Assembly (NCBI RefSeq): GCF_020829625.1
Contig: NZ_JAIVFX010000004.1
Span: 327,220 to 391,219 of the forward strand
Source of the DNA: Nostoc sp. XA010
Lineage (GTDB): Bacteria > Cyanobacteriota > Cyanobacteriia > Cyanobacteriales > Nostocaceae
Direction: 5' to 3'
DNA length: 64,000 nt
Below the pieces are notes generated by a model that saw only the letters and a program-made list of their open reading frames with translations, was not told the origin of the DNA and did not search any database. This document shows, one piece after another, positions 1 to 8,877 of this stretch. The first letter of the stretch is position 1. Each line of letters opens with the position of its first letter. Made by a program: the position numbers and the translations under genes.

Positions 1-2217
1 GTGTTTGATGCCAACTCCACTCAGACTAACCTGTTCAATAAGAACACAGTGACATTCCTCAATGACCTTGACAACAACATTACAGGTTTAGACAACTCAA
101 ATGATGTAGTGAATGGTCAGGCGGGTAATGACAAAATGGATGGTTTGAGTGGTAACGACCTGCTGCGCGGTGGTACAGGCAATGATACTCTCATTGGTGA
201 TGAAGGGGATGACTCCCTCAACGGTGGTGAAGGGAATGACTCCCTCAACGGTGGTGAAGGAAATGACGCCCTTAACGGTGGTGAAGGGGATGACCTGTTG
301 TCAGGTGATGCGGGCAATGACACCCTTCTTGGTGGTACGGACAATGATACCCTTCTTGGTGGTACTGGTGACGATCGCTTGGATGTTGGTTCTTCAAATG
401 TTGATTTTTTTGTAGGAGGCGACCAGTTGCTGTCTGGGGATGATGGCAACGATACTCTCTCTGCCTCAGGCTACGAAAGCCGCAACGGGAACAACAATTA
501 CTCCTCTGGTAACAACACCCTCAACGGTGGCGCTGGTGAAGATTACTTGATTGTTAACTTTTCAAAAGCCAATAACCTGCTGAATGGTGATGACGGCAAC
601 GATACGTTCTTCAAGAACTACAGTGGTAATGATACGATAGATGGAGGTACTGGTGATGATTTGCTGTCTTATGACACCAGTGACGGTTCCTACGGTATTA
701 CCGAGGGAATCACTTCGACTTTTAATACTAATACTAACATTGGCTCAATTACGCTAGGCACGAACCGGGTTAGCTACAAAAATATCGAACGATTAGATAT
801 CAAAGGTACATCCTACGATGACTTGATTGTGGGGAGCAACGGTAATGATACGCTTGGCGGATTATACAATAGTGGCAATGATACTGTAGATGGAGGAATA
901 GGTGACGATTTGTTGATCGTCAATGACGAAATTGCTACCGAGGGAATTACAACGACATTCGATTCCACTACTAATATTGGAACAATTACGGCAGGCACGA
1001 CACTGGTTAGTTACAAAGATATCGAACGATTAAACATCACAGGTGGATTCTATGATGACAATATTGTGGGGAACAATGGGAACGATACGCTCGATCCGGG
1101 CAGGGGTGGCAATGATACGGTAGATGGGGGAACAGGTGACGATTTGTTGAAGTTTTTGACCTATGCTAGCGAGGGAATCACTTCGACATTCAATGCTACT
1201 ACTAATACTGGCTCAATTACGGCGGGCACGAGTGGGGTTAGCTACAAAAATATCGAACGATTAGATATCACAGATACAAGCTACGATGACTTGATTGTGG
1301 GGAGCAATGGCAATGATACGATCTCCACGTCCGGGAATGGCAATGATACGATAGATGGGGGCAGTGGTGACGATTTGTTGTCCTATACCCCCAATAGTAG
1401 CGAGGGAATAACTTCAGCTTTCGATGTTACCACTAATACTGGCTTAATTACGACAGGCAGTGATCGGATTAGCTACAAGAATATCGAACGATTACAAATC
1501 GCAGGTACAAACGGCAATGACAATATTGTGGGGAGCAATGGCAAGGATACGATAATAGGAAACTATACTTTCTATGTCGGGTACCGTGAACTTTCTAGCG
1601 TTGAGGTTATTCGTGGCAATGACACAATAGATGGGGGCGAAGGTGACGATTTGTTGATTGTCAATAACAGTGGTGATTCCGAGGGCAAGGGAATCACTTC
1701 GACGTTCAATGATATCGCTAACACTGGCTCAATTACGGCTGGCACGAATCAGGTTAGCTACAAGAATATCGAACTATTAGAGATCACAGGTACACAATAC
1801 GATGACTTCATTGTGGGGGGTAATAGAAATGATACTCTCAACGGTGGTGATGGCAATGATACCCTCATAGGTGGCAACGGTAATGATAGCCTAATTGGAG
1901 GATCTGGTACTGATACCTTTGCTTTCAATAGTTTCAATGAAGGCATTGATGGAATTTATGACTTCAACGCGACTGATGAACTCATTCAGGTATCGGCTGC
2001 TGGTTTTGGTGGCGGGTTATCAATCGGTTCACTTCAGACAAGTCAATTTAGCATCGGAGCATCTGCAACCACTAGCACTGAGCGATTTATTTACAACGAT
2101 GTTACAGGTGGATTGTTCTTTGACCAAGATGGCAGTGCGATCGCCTTTACTCAAGTACAATTTGGACAACTTTCGAGTGGGTTGTCACTAACCAAAAACA
2201 ATTTTGTGGTTGTTTAA
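1..2217 (+). CDS. RTX-type calcium-binding repeat protein (possibly 5'-truncated)
   Basis: Probable secreted calcium-binding protein of the hemolysin/RTX class. The first ~130 residues hold a run of GGxGxDxLx nonapeptides that would form a Ca2+-binding parallel beta-roll. The middle (about residues 215-630) is built from five copies of a larger module: EGITSTF..., then SYKNIERL, then a short GNDT stretch. The last ~100 residues (GTDTFAF...IYDFN...DELIQV...LFFDQDGS) are the usual C-terminal domain of cyanobacterial RTX proteins, which normally carries the type I secretion signal. There is no N-terminal signal peptide. The frame is open to base 1, where a GTG could be the start, but the gene may begin upstream. 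Other large RTX proteins lie at 28.9 and 31.6 kb near a type I exporter. Cargo status is inferred. Confidence 0.85.
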   Translation: MFDANSTQTNLFNKNTVTFLNDLDNNITGLDNSNDVVNGQAGNDKMDGLSGNDLLRGGTGNDTLIGDEGDDSLNGGEGNDSLNGGEGNDALNGGEGDDLLSGDAGNDTLLGGTDNDTLLGGTGDDRLDVGSSNVDFFVGGDQLLSGDDGNDTLSASGYESRNGNNNYSSGNNTLNGGAGEDYLIVNFSKANNLLNGDDGNDTFFKNYSGNDTIDGGTGDDLLSYDTSDGSYGITEGITSTFNTNTNIGSITLGTNRVSYKNIERLDIKGTSYDDLIVGSNGNDTLGGLYNSGNDTVDGGIGDDLLIVNDEIATEGITTTFDSTTNIGTITAGTTLVSYKDIERLNITGGFYDDNIVGNNGNDTLDPGRGGNDTVDGGTGDDLLKFLTYASEGITSTFNATTNTGSITAGTSGVSYKNIERLDITDTSYDDLIVGSNGNDTISTSGNGNDTIDGGSGDDLLSYTPNSSEGITSAFDVTTNTGLITTGSDRISYKNIERLQIAGTNGNDNIVGSNGKDTIIGNYTFYVGYRELSSVEVIRGNDTIDGGEGDDLLIVNNSGDSEGKGITSTFNDIANTGSITAGTNQVSYKNIELLEITGTQYDDFIVGGNRNDTLNGGDGNDTLIGGNGNDSLIGGSGTDTFAFNSFNEGIDGIYDFNATDELIQVSAAGFGGGLSIGSLQTSQFSIGASATTSTERFIYNDVTGGLFFDQDGSAIAFTQVQFGQLSSGLSLTKNNFVVV

Positions 2218-2636
2218 TTGTGATTAGCGCTTTATCACTCTAAGCAGAGAAAATAGGAAATGGTCAGATTGCGAGGTGTTTAAAATAGCAACTCGCATCC
2301 GATTTATCAGTGCAATTATAGCCAGCGATCGCGCGTGGAGTTCTTTCCTAGAAATAGTTTGTAAACAATATTGGTACTCCCATACTAAAAACCTTTGAGT
2401 GCAAACAACTACACAAACCTCATTGGCTGGCTTTAAAATAAAATCTTCTTGGCGGCTCGTGATTTCACCACTATCATCAGTGTGAACGCGGTTAACACAA
2501 ATCGGCAGTTTTGTGTTTTACATAAATTATTTGACGACATAGGCATTCTTTAGGCAAGCAGCAAATGCCGATAAATACTAAGTCCACTTGAAGAGATAGG
2601 ATCTATGTACAAAAAAATAATTTTAGGAGTAAACCT
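2218..2636. other. Intergenic gap with no clear gene
   Basis: Between the RTX gene and the hydrolase. The minus strand is open from 2517 to 2224 (about 97 codons) but has no ATG, GTG or TTG start and no family I recognise, so it is not called as a gene. An AGGAG ribosome binding site for the next gene lies at 2625-2629. Confidence 0.5.
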
Positions 2637-3254
2637 CTGTCTTTACAAGCTATCACCGTTAAGAGAGATTCTCAACCCCCCGCAGGCTTAATTGTCACCT
2701 TGCATGGTTGGGGTGCTAATGCTGAGGATGTAGCATCTTTGTTACCCTTGCTCAACTTACCCAATTACCAATTTGTATTACCCAACGCACCTTATCCTTA
2801 TCCCTATTCTCCAGTAGGGAGGGCATGGTATGACCTGCGGGTGGAGAATATGTATCAAGGATTGGCAGAAAGTCGGCAACTGCTAATAGATTTTTTGCAA
2901 TCTTTAGAAAGTACCACTGGCGTACCTTTATCACGCACCATTTTAAGTGGATTTTCTCAAGGCGGGGCAATGACTTTAGATGTCGGCTCAAAATTGCCCC
3001 TAGCAGGTTTAGTTGTCATGAGTGGGTATTTACATCCTGATGCAGTAACGGCAGATCAAAAAGGGATTCCGCCGACTTTAATCTGCCACGGGAGATATGA
3101 TGAAGTTGTGCCCCTACAAGCTGCTTTGAAGGCACAAGAAACCCTCAAGTCTCTAAAAGTGGCGGTAGAATACCACGAATTTGACATGGGGCATGAAATA
3201 AATCCACAAACCTTAGAGGTGCTACGAAATTTTGTTGTAAATACAATTCCTTAG
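2637..3254 (+). CDS. Alpha/beta hydrolase (phospholipase/carboxylesterase family)
   Basis: Cytoplasmic serine esterase of the phospholipase/carboxylesterase (acyl-protein thioesterase-like) family; substrate unknown. The oxyanion motif LHGWGAN is followed by the nucleophile elbow GFSQGGAM, the acid in HGRYDEVVP and the histidine in DMGHE, so the Ser-Asp-His triad looks complete. The first conventional start codon (TTG at 2700) falls inside the LHGWG motif and would remove the first beta strand. The frame is open further upstream, and a CTG at 2637 sits 7 bases after AGGAG (2625-2629). That start gives an N-terminus of the family type (SLQAITVKRDSQ...). I therefore place the start at the CTG, giving 205 residues. 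Either this is a rare CTG start or an original ATG/GTG has mutated. Confidence 0.85.
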   Translation: MSLQAITVKRDSQPPAGLIVTLHGWGANAEDVASLLPLLNLPNYQFVLPNAPYPYPYSPVGRAWYDLRVENMYQGLAESRQLLIDFLQSLESTTGVPLSRTILSGFSQGGAMTLDVGSKLPLAGLVVMSGYLHPDAVTADQKGIPPTLICHGRYDEVVPLQAALKAQETLKSLKVAVEYHEFDMGHEINPQTLEVLRNFVVNTIP

Positions 3255-3408
3255 TCAGGATTACGAATTTTTTATAAATTCTGGTACAAATTCTGACAAT
3301 TTTCACGAAATTAATGACTTCTAATGAGTAATATATATTGGGTGGCTGCGTTCAACGCAACTTAACCCATGCTGAAGGCGAGTGCTGCATAAGGGAGGGG
3401 CGAGCATT

Positions 3409-3621
3409 ATGACAACTCTAAGCATTTCCAGGAAAGAAATTGCTGCCATGACTGTGGCAGAAGTAGAAGAACTGGCTACACGTCTGGAGCTAGATAATTA
3501 TAGTAATGCTTTTGAGGGTTTAAATGATTGGCATTTATTGCGAGCGATCGCATTTCAGCGCCCAGAGTTAGTTGAACCCTATATCTACCTCTTAGACTTG
3601 GAACCTTACGATGAAGCGTAG
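3409..3621 (+). CDS. Small conserved cyanobacterial protein (DUF2555-like)
   Basis: A 70-residue acidic soluble protein without membrane segments or signal peptide. The sequence (ISRKEIAAMTVAEVEEL...DWHLLRAIAFQRPELVEPY) matches, from memory, a small family confined to cyanobacteria (DUF2555); function unknown. The ATG at 3409 is preferred over a possible start at 3382 because a purine-rich AGGGAGGGG lies about 8 bases upstream. It stands directly upstream of coaBC on the same strand, separated by a repeat-rich spacer that includes a perfect 20-bp palindrome, so co-transcription is uncertain. Confidence 0.75.
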   Translation: MTTLSISRKEIAAMTVAEVEELATRLELDNYSNAFEGLNDWHLLRAIAFQRPELVEPYIYLLDLEPYDEA

Positions 3622-3642
3622 TTGAGAGTTAGGAGTTAGAAG

Positions 3643-3662
3643 AGACGCGATTAATCGCGTCT
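3643..3662. repeat. Perfect 20-bp palindrome
   Basis: The two 10-base arms are exact reverse complements (agacgcgatt / aatcgcgtct) without a loop. It sits between the small gene ending at 3621 and coaBC, flanked by aggagttag repeats. Palindromes of this type are dispersed in Nostoc genomes. It may act as a weak terminator or be a mobile repeat. Confidence 0.7.
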
Positions 3663-3739
3663 GTACAGGAGTTAGGAGTTGAAAATTAATATTCGTAACT
3701 ACTTACTTCTAAGTTACTACTTACTCCTAACTTTTTATC

Positions 3740-4945
3740 ATGCCTAATCCAAAGTTGAACAAGGTTCTAATTGCTGTAGGTGGCGGTATCGCCGCCTACA
3801 AAATTTGTGCATTAGTTTCGACGCTGTTTAAAACTGGGGTGGAAGTCCGAGTTATCCTCACGGGTTCGGCGCAAGAATTTATCACACCTCTGACAATAGC
3901 CACCCTATCTCGTCATCCCGCCTACACAGATGATGATTTTTGGCAACCAACTCACTCTCGCCCGTTGCATATTGAGTTGGGTGAATGGGCAGATGTCATG
4001 GTAATTGCCCCCTTAACAGCTAATACATTAGCAAAGTTAGCCTACGGGATGGCGGATAATTTACTCACAAATACCGTGCTGGCTTCTACTTGTCCGGTGC
4101 TGTTAGCACCCGCAATGAATACGGATATGTGGGAACAGCTATCGGTGCAGCGAAATTGGCAACAGGTATTGATCGATAACCGATATCATGGAATGAATAC
4201 AGCATCAGGATTATTAGCGTGCGATCGCGTCGGTGCTGGTAGATTAGCAGAACCTCCAGAAATTTTGGCTCACATCCAATCGTTATTACACACTCAAGGT
4301 AAACGAGATTTGGTAGGTAAACGAGTGTTAATTAGCGCTGGGGGAACGCGAGAGTATCTTGACCCAGTTAGATTTATTGGTAATCCTTCCACAGGTAAAA
4401 TGGGATTAGCTTTAGCACAAGCGGCACTTCACCGAGGGGCAAGTGTCACTCTAGTACATGGCCCAGCTAATTGGGATGTACCATTAGGAGTGCAAGCAAT
4501 TCCTGTTATTAGTGCCGAGCAAATGCAGCAAGCCATGCTGCAATATTTACCCAACGCTGATGTAATTGTGATGTCAGCAGCCGTTGCAGATGTGAAGCCA
4601 CGAGATTATAGTACAGAGAAATTACCCAAGCGATCGCTCCCCCAAGCCTTACCCTTGGAATCAGTACCCGATATAGTCGCCCAATTAGCAAAACTTAAAC
4701 AGCCGCATCAAATATTGATTGGTTTTGCAGCGCAAAGTGGAGATATTGTCAAGCCAGCATTGGGAAAATTACAGAGTAAAAAACTCGATGCTATTGTTGC
4801 CAATCCCATCGATCAACCTGATAGTGGTTTTGGGAGTGATAATAATCAAGCGATATTTTTAGATAATCAAGGACGGCAAGTAGCGATCGCACCTTGTTCT
4901 AAATTAGAAATGGCCCATAATTTATTTGATTTTGTCATCAATTGA
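3740..4945 (+). CDS. coaBC: Bifunctional CoaBC: phosphopantothenate-cysteine ligase / decarboxylase
   Basis: Makes 4'-phosphopantetheine for coenzyme A in two steps: CTP-dependent ligation of cysteine to 4'-phosphopantothenate (CoaB), then FMN-dependent decarboxylation (CoaC). The N-terminal half is the flavoprotein decarboxylase, with GGGIAAYK near residue 13, HIELGEWAD, the PAMNTDMW motif at about 124-131 and the substrate-flap cysteine in [12 protein letters not shown]. The C-terminal half begins at about residue 186 and carries the CoaB signature [28 protein letters not shown] stretch, followed by [13 protein letters not shown]. At 401 residues it has the usual length of bacterial Dfp. 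The ATG lies just after a repeat-rich spacer with no strong ribosome binding site. Confidence 0.95.
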   Translation: MPNPKLNKVLIAVGGGIAAYKICALVSTLFKTGVEVRVILTGSAQEFITPLTIATLSRHPAYTDDDFWQPTHSRPLHIELGEWADVMVIAPLTANTLAKLAYGMADNLLTNTVLASTCPVLLAPAMNTDMWEQLSVQRNWQQVLIDNRYHGMNTASGLLACDRVGAGRLAEPPEILAHIQSLLHTQGKRDLVGKRVLISAGGTREYLDPVRFIGNPSTGKMGLALAQAALHRGASVTLVHGPANWDVPLGVQAIPVISAEQMQQAMLQYLPNADVIVMSAAVADVKPRDYSTEKLPKRSLPQALPLESVPDIVAQLAKLKQPHQILIGFAAQSGDIVKPALGKLQSKKLDAIVANPIDQPDSGFGSDNNQAIFLDNQGRQVAIAPCSKLEMAHNLFDFVIN

Positions 4946-5093
4946 TTAGGTATTGGGTAGGGACATGGCATTGCCGTAACCGTACAAGGAAACTACTACT
5001 TTGAATTGGGTATAACCCGTATGCTCTATGGCTTCAAGTCACTTTCCTAGATTTTACAATATAAGTAAGACATAAAAATAACGCTTCAATTAT

Positions 5094-5450
5094 ATGAAAA
5101 TACTCTCATCAGAACTAGTCCATTTGGGATTTGGCAAATATGTGCGTTCTGACCAAGTAACAGCAGTTATACCAATAGAAGAGGAGCGAGGCCCAGGGCG
5201 ACGAACCTTTGTTCACGTTCAAGGACAAAACGATCCAATTATTGCCTCTCGTGCTGAAGATACCATCGTGCGTGATTTGGTACAAGAACCACACGAAGTT
5301 ACCCAAGCTCGTCAGCAGCAGGAAATTCTTCAAGATTTATTGGTTAATTTAGCTAATGTTAATTCGACTGTGCGTCGAATTAACCGTGATGAAGGCAGTT
5401 TGGATCTTGATTTGTTAGAACGACGAATTAAGCAAGTCCTTGAAAATTAA
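5094..5450 (+). CDS. RemA-like (DUF370 family) protein
   Basis: The N-terminal ~70 residues (LVHLGFGKYVRSDQVTAVIP ... RTFVHVQGQNDPIIASRAEDTIVRDL) resemble the RemA/DUF370 family. RemA is a DNA-binding activator of biofilm matrix genes in Bacillus. Here the protein is extended to 118 residues by a C-terminal helix rich in Gln, Asp and Leu (VTQARQQQEILQDLL...). Matrix regulation in this cyanobacterium is inference only. The gene stands 37 bases upstream of the radical SAM gene on the same strand, suggesting an operon. The ATG is accepted although no strong ribosome binding site is seen. Confidence 0.75.
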   Translation: MKILSSELVHLGFGKYVRSDQVTAVIPIEEERGPGRRTFVHVQGQNDPIIASRAEDTIVRDLVQEPHEVTQARQQQEILQDLLVNLANVNSTVRRINRDEGSLDLDLLERRIKQVLEN

Positions 5451-5487
5451 TTGTAGAAGTCAGCAAACTAAATAACGGAGAAAGATA

Positions 5488-6576
5488 TTGCTGAATACCA
5501 TTACAGACCAAGTTTCAGTATCAGATACACAAACAAGATCACCAAGGTTGTGGATACCTGAACGGGTACTGTTTACACCTGCTGCCCTAGATGAGGATTG
5601 GGGGCAGCAGATTCTTAAACGTGTGCAGTCACTCAACTTACCAATAGAAGAACTATCACAGAACCGCCTGAAGGGACTGCGCGGTGAATCTGAGCGGGAT
5701 ACTTACAACATCGCCAAGCGTACCTTAGCGGTGGTTACTGCACCACCCAGCTCTTTTAAACTCAGTCCCATCCCACCCTCTGCGGATTGGCAGTTTCACC
5801 TTGCCGAAGGTTGTCCTGCTCACTGTCAATACTGCTACCTAGCGGGTAGCTTGTCTGGCCCACCTGTAATTCGCGCTTTTGCCAATTTACCGCAGATATT
5901 AGAGAACTTAGCTAACTACGAGCAACAGGGAAAAACCACAAGTTATGAAGTTAGCTGTTATACAGATCCATTGGGTATTGAGCATTTAACTGGAAGTCTT
6001 GCTGAATGTATCCGCTACTTTGGTACTCGTAGCAATGCACATCTACGTTGGGTATCCAAGTTTGATGCTGTGGATGGATTACTCGATTTACCACACAATG
6101 GGCATACTCGTTGTCGGATGAGTGTTAATGCCGCACCGATTTCTGGCAAGTTTGAAGGTGGCACAGCATCCGTAGCATCCAGACTGAATGCATTACGACG
6201 GTTGGCGCTACCACAAGAGCATGGCGGTGGCGGTTATCCAGTAGGCTTGGTTATCGCGCCAATTATGCCAATAGACGATTGGCAAATGCACTATAGTCAT
6301 TTGTTTGACCAGATAAACGAAGCACTGGATTTTGATTGTAACCTTACCTTTGAGTTAATCTCCCATCGGTTCACACCTGGGTCAAAAGAAGTGTTACAAA
6401 CTTGGTATCCGCAATCCAAATTAGAGATGGATGAAGCAAAACGTAGCGTCAAGCGTAATAAGTTTGGTGGGACGAAGTATGTTTACGAGAAAGACACAAT
6501 GAAGGCGTTGCGTAGCTTTTTTGAGAGTGAGATTAGTAGGCGCTTTCCAAATGCTGAAATTCTTTATTGGACTTAG
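5488..6576 (+). CDS. splB: Spore photoproduct lyase-like radical SAM protein
   Basis: Radical S-adenosylmethionine enzyme of the spore photoproduct lyase family. In sporulating Firmicutes this enzyme reverses 5-thyminyl-5,6-dihydrothymine in UV-damaged DNA. The [4Fe-4S] motif is CPAHCQYCYL (C-x3-C-x2-C) near residue 111. Further family features are ELISHRFTPGSK and the C-terminal KFGGTKYVYEKD stretch. The 362-residue length is close to SplB (about 340). Translation probably begins at TTG 5488, which follows GGAG (5477-5480) by 7 bases. Cyanobacteria do not form endospores, so the substrate may be a different lesion or tolerance may concern desiccated cells. The symbol reflects family membership, not proven activity. 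Confidence 0.85.
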   Translation: MLNTITDQVSVSDTQTRSPRLWIPERVLFTPAALDEDWGQQILKRVQSLNLPIEELSQNRLKGLRGESERDTYNIAKRTLAVVTAPPSSFKLSPIPPSADWQFHLAEGCPAHCQYCYLAGSLSGPPVIRAFANLPQILENLANYEQQGKTTSYEVSCYTDPLGIEHLTGSLAECIRYFGTRSNAHLRWVSKFDAVDGLLDLPHNGHTRCRMSVNAAPISGKFEGGTASVASRLNALRRLALPQEHGGGGYPVGLVIAPIMPIDDWQMHYSHLFDQINEALDFDCNLTFELISHRFTPGSKEVLQTWYPQSKLEMDEAKRSVKRNKFGGTKYVYEKDTMKALRSFFESEISRRFPNAEILYWT

Positions 6577-6623
6577 AAGACTACTTTGTTCAAAATGTAT
6601 TTGAGCAAATTAATTATTGGGCA

Positions 6624-6660
6624 AGAGAGTGATTGATATATGATGCGATCGCTCTCTTTT
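6624..6660 (+). terminator. Rho-independent terminator after the radical SAM gene
   Basis: AGAGAG at 6624-6629 pairs with CTCTCT at 6652-6657, and the stem continues inward to about 12 base pairs with two G-U pairs. T residues follow at 6657-6660. It lies 48 bases after the stop codon at 6576. Confidence 0.65.
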
Positions 6661-6945
6661 CAGGTTTTCAAAAGCTGGTGCGTTAGACTAAAGCCCTAAC
6701 ACATCCTACAAACGATTTATTTTATAAATGGTGTCTTACCTTTAAAATCTAGTTTGTCTACTGCACCAAGACGAAATCTGCTATAAATCGAGCTATTACA
6801 AGTTCGACTTGCACGATGCCAAGGTTGAACTACGCCCACGCAAAGCGGGATAATTTGGGCAGATTACAGGCGGCGTTATACATTAATAAGTGTATCTGCA
6901 ATACCGGACTTGTTCTGGCTTAGTCTCAATAGCAAAGGTTTGGAG
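6661..6945. other. Intergenic leader region of the site-2 protease gene
   Basis: No open frame of note. It contains a partial ggtgcgttag...ctaacac repeat (6680-6705) and presumably the promoter of the protease gene. No convincing -10/-35 pair was identified. Confidence 0.4.
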
Positions 6946-8427
6946 ATGTTTACTTTATCAGAAACTTCTATCCTGGCGGCAATCCTACTGGTAGCTTTAG
7001 GCATTTTGGGCTGGGGCTTTTATCGCGCCAGACCTTTTGGTAAACTGGGAATCTTAGCCTGGTTACAGTCGGTGGTGTTGATGACTCCCTGGCTCCTGTT
7101 TTTTGGATTGTTTGCCGCAGGGATTTACATCAATATAGCGGGTATATTGTTCTTAGTGGTAACTTCTGCCGGATTGTACGTCTACTTGGGCAGACAGTTA
7201 CGCGCAGCTGGGCAAGATGCCATCCTCAAGCAACGTGCCACAGAAAGACTCGCTGCGGCTTCCTTGCTTGAAGCAAATTCCCCACAACCAAAAGTAGCAG
7301 AACTGAAACCGGAGATCCCACCGATACCAGAAGAAGACTTGAATGCAGTTAAAGGTATTTTCGGTATCGATACGTTTTTTGCTACAGAAACGATCGCTTA
7401 CCAAGATGGAGCCATTTTCAAAGGTAATTTGCGGGGAGAACCAGAAGAGACTCACAATCGTCTAACTGCAAGTTTACAGCAACGCCTTGGCGATCAATAT
7501 CGCCTGTTTTTAGTGGAAAATACAGACGGCAAACCAGTGGTAATCGTCCTACCCAGCCGCAATGATCCCCGGCCGATGTTGCGATCGCAAAAAGCTTTTG
7601 CAGGTATTCTGTTGATAGCGACCATTGCCACAAGTTTAGAAGCTGCGGGATTACTGCTGAATTTTGATTTCTTTGGCAATCCTGGGCGGTTTCAAGAAGC
7701 TTTGCCCATAGGCGCTGGGATATTTGCGATTTTAGTAGCTCACGAAATCGGTCATTGGTTACTTGCTCGGCGTCACCAAATCCGCCTTAGCTGGCCTTTC
7801 TTTCTGCCAGCTGTGCAAATTGGTTCCTTTGGTGCAATTACCCGCTTTGAATCTCTATTGCCCAACCGCAAGGTATTATTTGATATCGCCTTGGCAGGGC
7901 CAGCCGCAGGTGGTATTGTCTCTTTGTTAATGCTGGTGACGGGCTTGGTGCTTTCCCGCCCAGGTAGTTTATTTCAATTGCCAAATCAGTTTTTCCAAGG
8001 GTCGATTTTGGTAGGAAGTTTGGCGCGAGTTGTCCTTGGTTCGGCGTTGCAGTCGTCGTTGGTAAGTGTTCATCCCTTAGTGATAATTGGTTGGCTGGGG
8101 TTAGTAATTAACGCTTTGAACTTAATGCCAGCCGGACAACTCGATGGTGGGCGCATTGTTCAGGCGATTTATGGACGCAAAACCGCAGGACGAGCAACAG
8201 TAGCAACTTTAATTTTACTAGCGCTAGTGTCTCTCGGTAATACTCTTGCCATGTATTGGGCGATCGTGATTTTCTTCTTGCAACGGGATCAAGAACGCCC
8301 CAGCTTGAATGAAGTCACTGAACCCGATGATGCTAGAGCCGCTTTGGGGCTTTTGGCTCTATTCTTGATGATTACCACCCTTCTACCCCTAACTCCCGGT
8401 TTGGCTGGGCGTTTGGGAATAGGATAG
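6946..8427 (+). CDS. Site-2 protease family (M50) membrane metalloprotease
   Basis: Intramembrane zinc metalloprotease related to plant EGY1 and its cyanobacterial homologues. Two hydrophobic helices open the protein. A soluble region follows (about residues 70-215: AELKPEIPPIPEEDLNAVKGIFG...GDQYRLFLVEN), then a multi-helix core. The metal-binding AHEIGHWL has its first histidine near residue 266, and NLMPAGQLDGGRI supplies the third ligand. Both catalytic elements are intact, so activity is likely. The ATG at 6946 gives about 493 residues; an in-frame TTG at 6910 is an alternative. The stop overlaps the start region of the next small gene. Family members cleave membrane-tethered regulators or assist thylakoid development; the substrate here is unknown. 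Confidence 0.9.
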   Translation: MFTLSETSILAAILLVALGILGWGFYRARPFGKLGILAWLQSVVLMTPWLLFFGLFAAGIYINIAGILFLVVTSAGLYVYLGRQLRAAGQDAILKQRATERLAAASLLEANSPQPKVAELKPEIPPIPEEDLNAVKGIFGIDTFFATETIAYQDGAIFKGNLRGEPEETHNRLTASLQQRLGDQYRLFLVENTDGKPVVIVLPSRNDPRPMLRSQKAFAGILLIATIATSLEAAGLLLNFDFFGNPGRFQEALPIGAGIFAILVAHEIGHWLLARRHQIRLSWPFFLPAVQIGSFGAITRFESLLPNRKVLFDIALAGPAAGGIVSLLMLVTGLVLSRPGSLFQLPNQFFQGSILVGSLARVVLGSALQSSLVSVHPLVIIGWLGLVINALNLMPAGQLDGGRIVQAIYGRKTAGRATVATLILLALVSLGNTLAMYWAIVIFFLQRDQERPSLNEVTEPDDARAALGLLALFLMITTLLPLTPGLAGRLGIG

Positions 8428-8432
8428 TGTTT

Positions 8433-8609
8433 ATGGAGCCTACACCCAAACAAGCAATATCCGCAATTCGGGTGTGCGCCCAACTTACCAGAGTTTATAA
8501 AGGAATAGACCTTGTAAGATTAGACGAGCGCACCAGAAATGTTTATATCTTGGCAAATAATTCAATCGAAGCTGAGGTAACACCAACTGGAGAAATTCTT
8601 TGGTTATGA
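8433..8609 (+). CDS. Small protein, DUF6888-like, first gene of a coupled pair
   Basis: A 58-residue protein (PTPKQAISAIRVCAQLTRVYKGIDLVRLDERTRNVYILA...GEILWL). From memory it resembles a small family found in cyanobacteria next to a partner of the kind that follows here (DUF6888 with DUF6887); I could not check this. It has an N-terminal helix and a C-terminal beta-rich half. The ATG at 8433 is chosen; GTG at 8427 is also possible. Its stop overlaps the next start in the tetranucleotide ATGA (8606-8609), so the two are translationally coupled. Function unknown; the arrangement resembles a toxin-antitoxin pair. Confidence 0.65.
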   Translation: MEPTPKQAISAIRVCAQLTRVYKGIDLVRLDERTRNVYILANNSIEAEVTPTGEILWL

Positions 8610-8797
8610 CAAAACCTAACTTTCAACAAATGCCTTTAGAGCAGCTAAGAACTTATATTTTGGAGCATCGCAACGACGATGAAGCATTCCATATCTACAT
8701 CGACAGGAGACGTGCCCAATCTCCAAAACAGATACCCATGACAATTGAGGAAGCGGAGGCTGATTTACAGAGACGGTTTGGACAGCAAGCTAGTTAA
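8606..8797 (+). CDS. Small protein, DUF6887-like, second gene of a coupled pair
   Basis: A 63-residue charged protein (TKPNFQQMPLEQLRTYILEHRNDDEAFHIYIDRRRAQ...MTIEEAEADLQRRFGQQ). The opening KPNFxxMxxxELRxYxLxHRxDDEAF is, from memory, a motif of a family common in cyanobacteria (DUF6887). The ATG is embedded in the stop of the preceding gene (ATGA), which fixes the start. It is predicted to be soluble and mainly helical. It is probably an interaction partner of the upstream product. No DNA-binding or nuclease motif is evident. Confidence 0.65.
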   Translation: MTKPNFQQMPLEQLRTYILEHRNDDEAFHIYIDRRRAQSPKQIPMTIEEAEADLQRRFGQQAS

Positions 8798-8823
8798 AAG
8801 ACCATGACAGATTTTTAAGTGAT

Positions 8824-8863
8824 TGTCGGTGAACCTTCACTGAAATTAAGCGTTTCACCGACA
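8824..8863. terminator. Hairpin between convergent genes
   Basis: TGTCGGTGAA (8824-8833) and TTCACCGACA (8854-8863) are exact inverted repeats with a 20-base loop. They lie between the small pair ending at 8797 and the convergent gene ending at 8878. No T-run follows on either strand, so the terminator role is likely but not certain. Confidence 0.5.
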
Positions 8864-8877
8864 GCTTATGAGGAAAA

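Noticed and set aside
117..449. Minus-strand Pro/Ser-rich frame of 110 codons opposite the RTX repeats
   Set aside because: It is a mirror of the GGxGxDxLx repeats; the composition follows from the repeat codons and there is no ribosome binding site.
2224..2517. 97-codon minus-strand open stretch after the RTX gene
   Set aside because: No ATG, GTG or TTG start and no recognised family; possibly a gene remnant, but not supportable.
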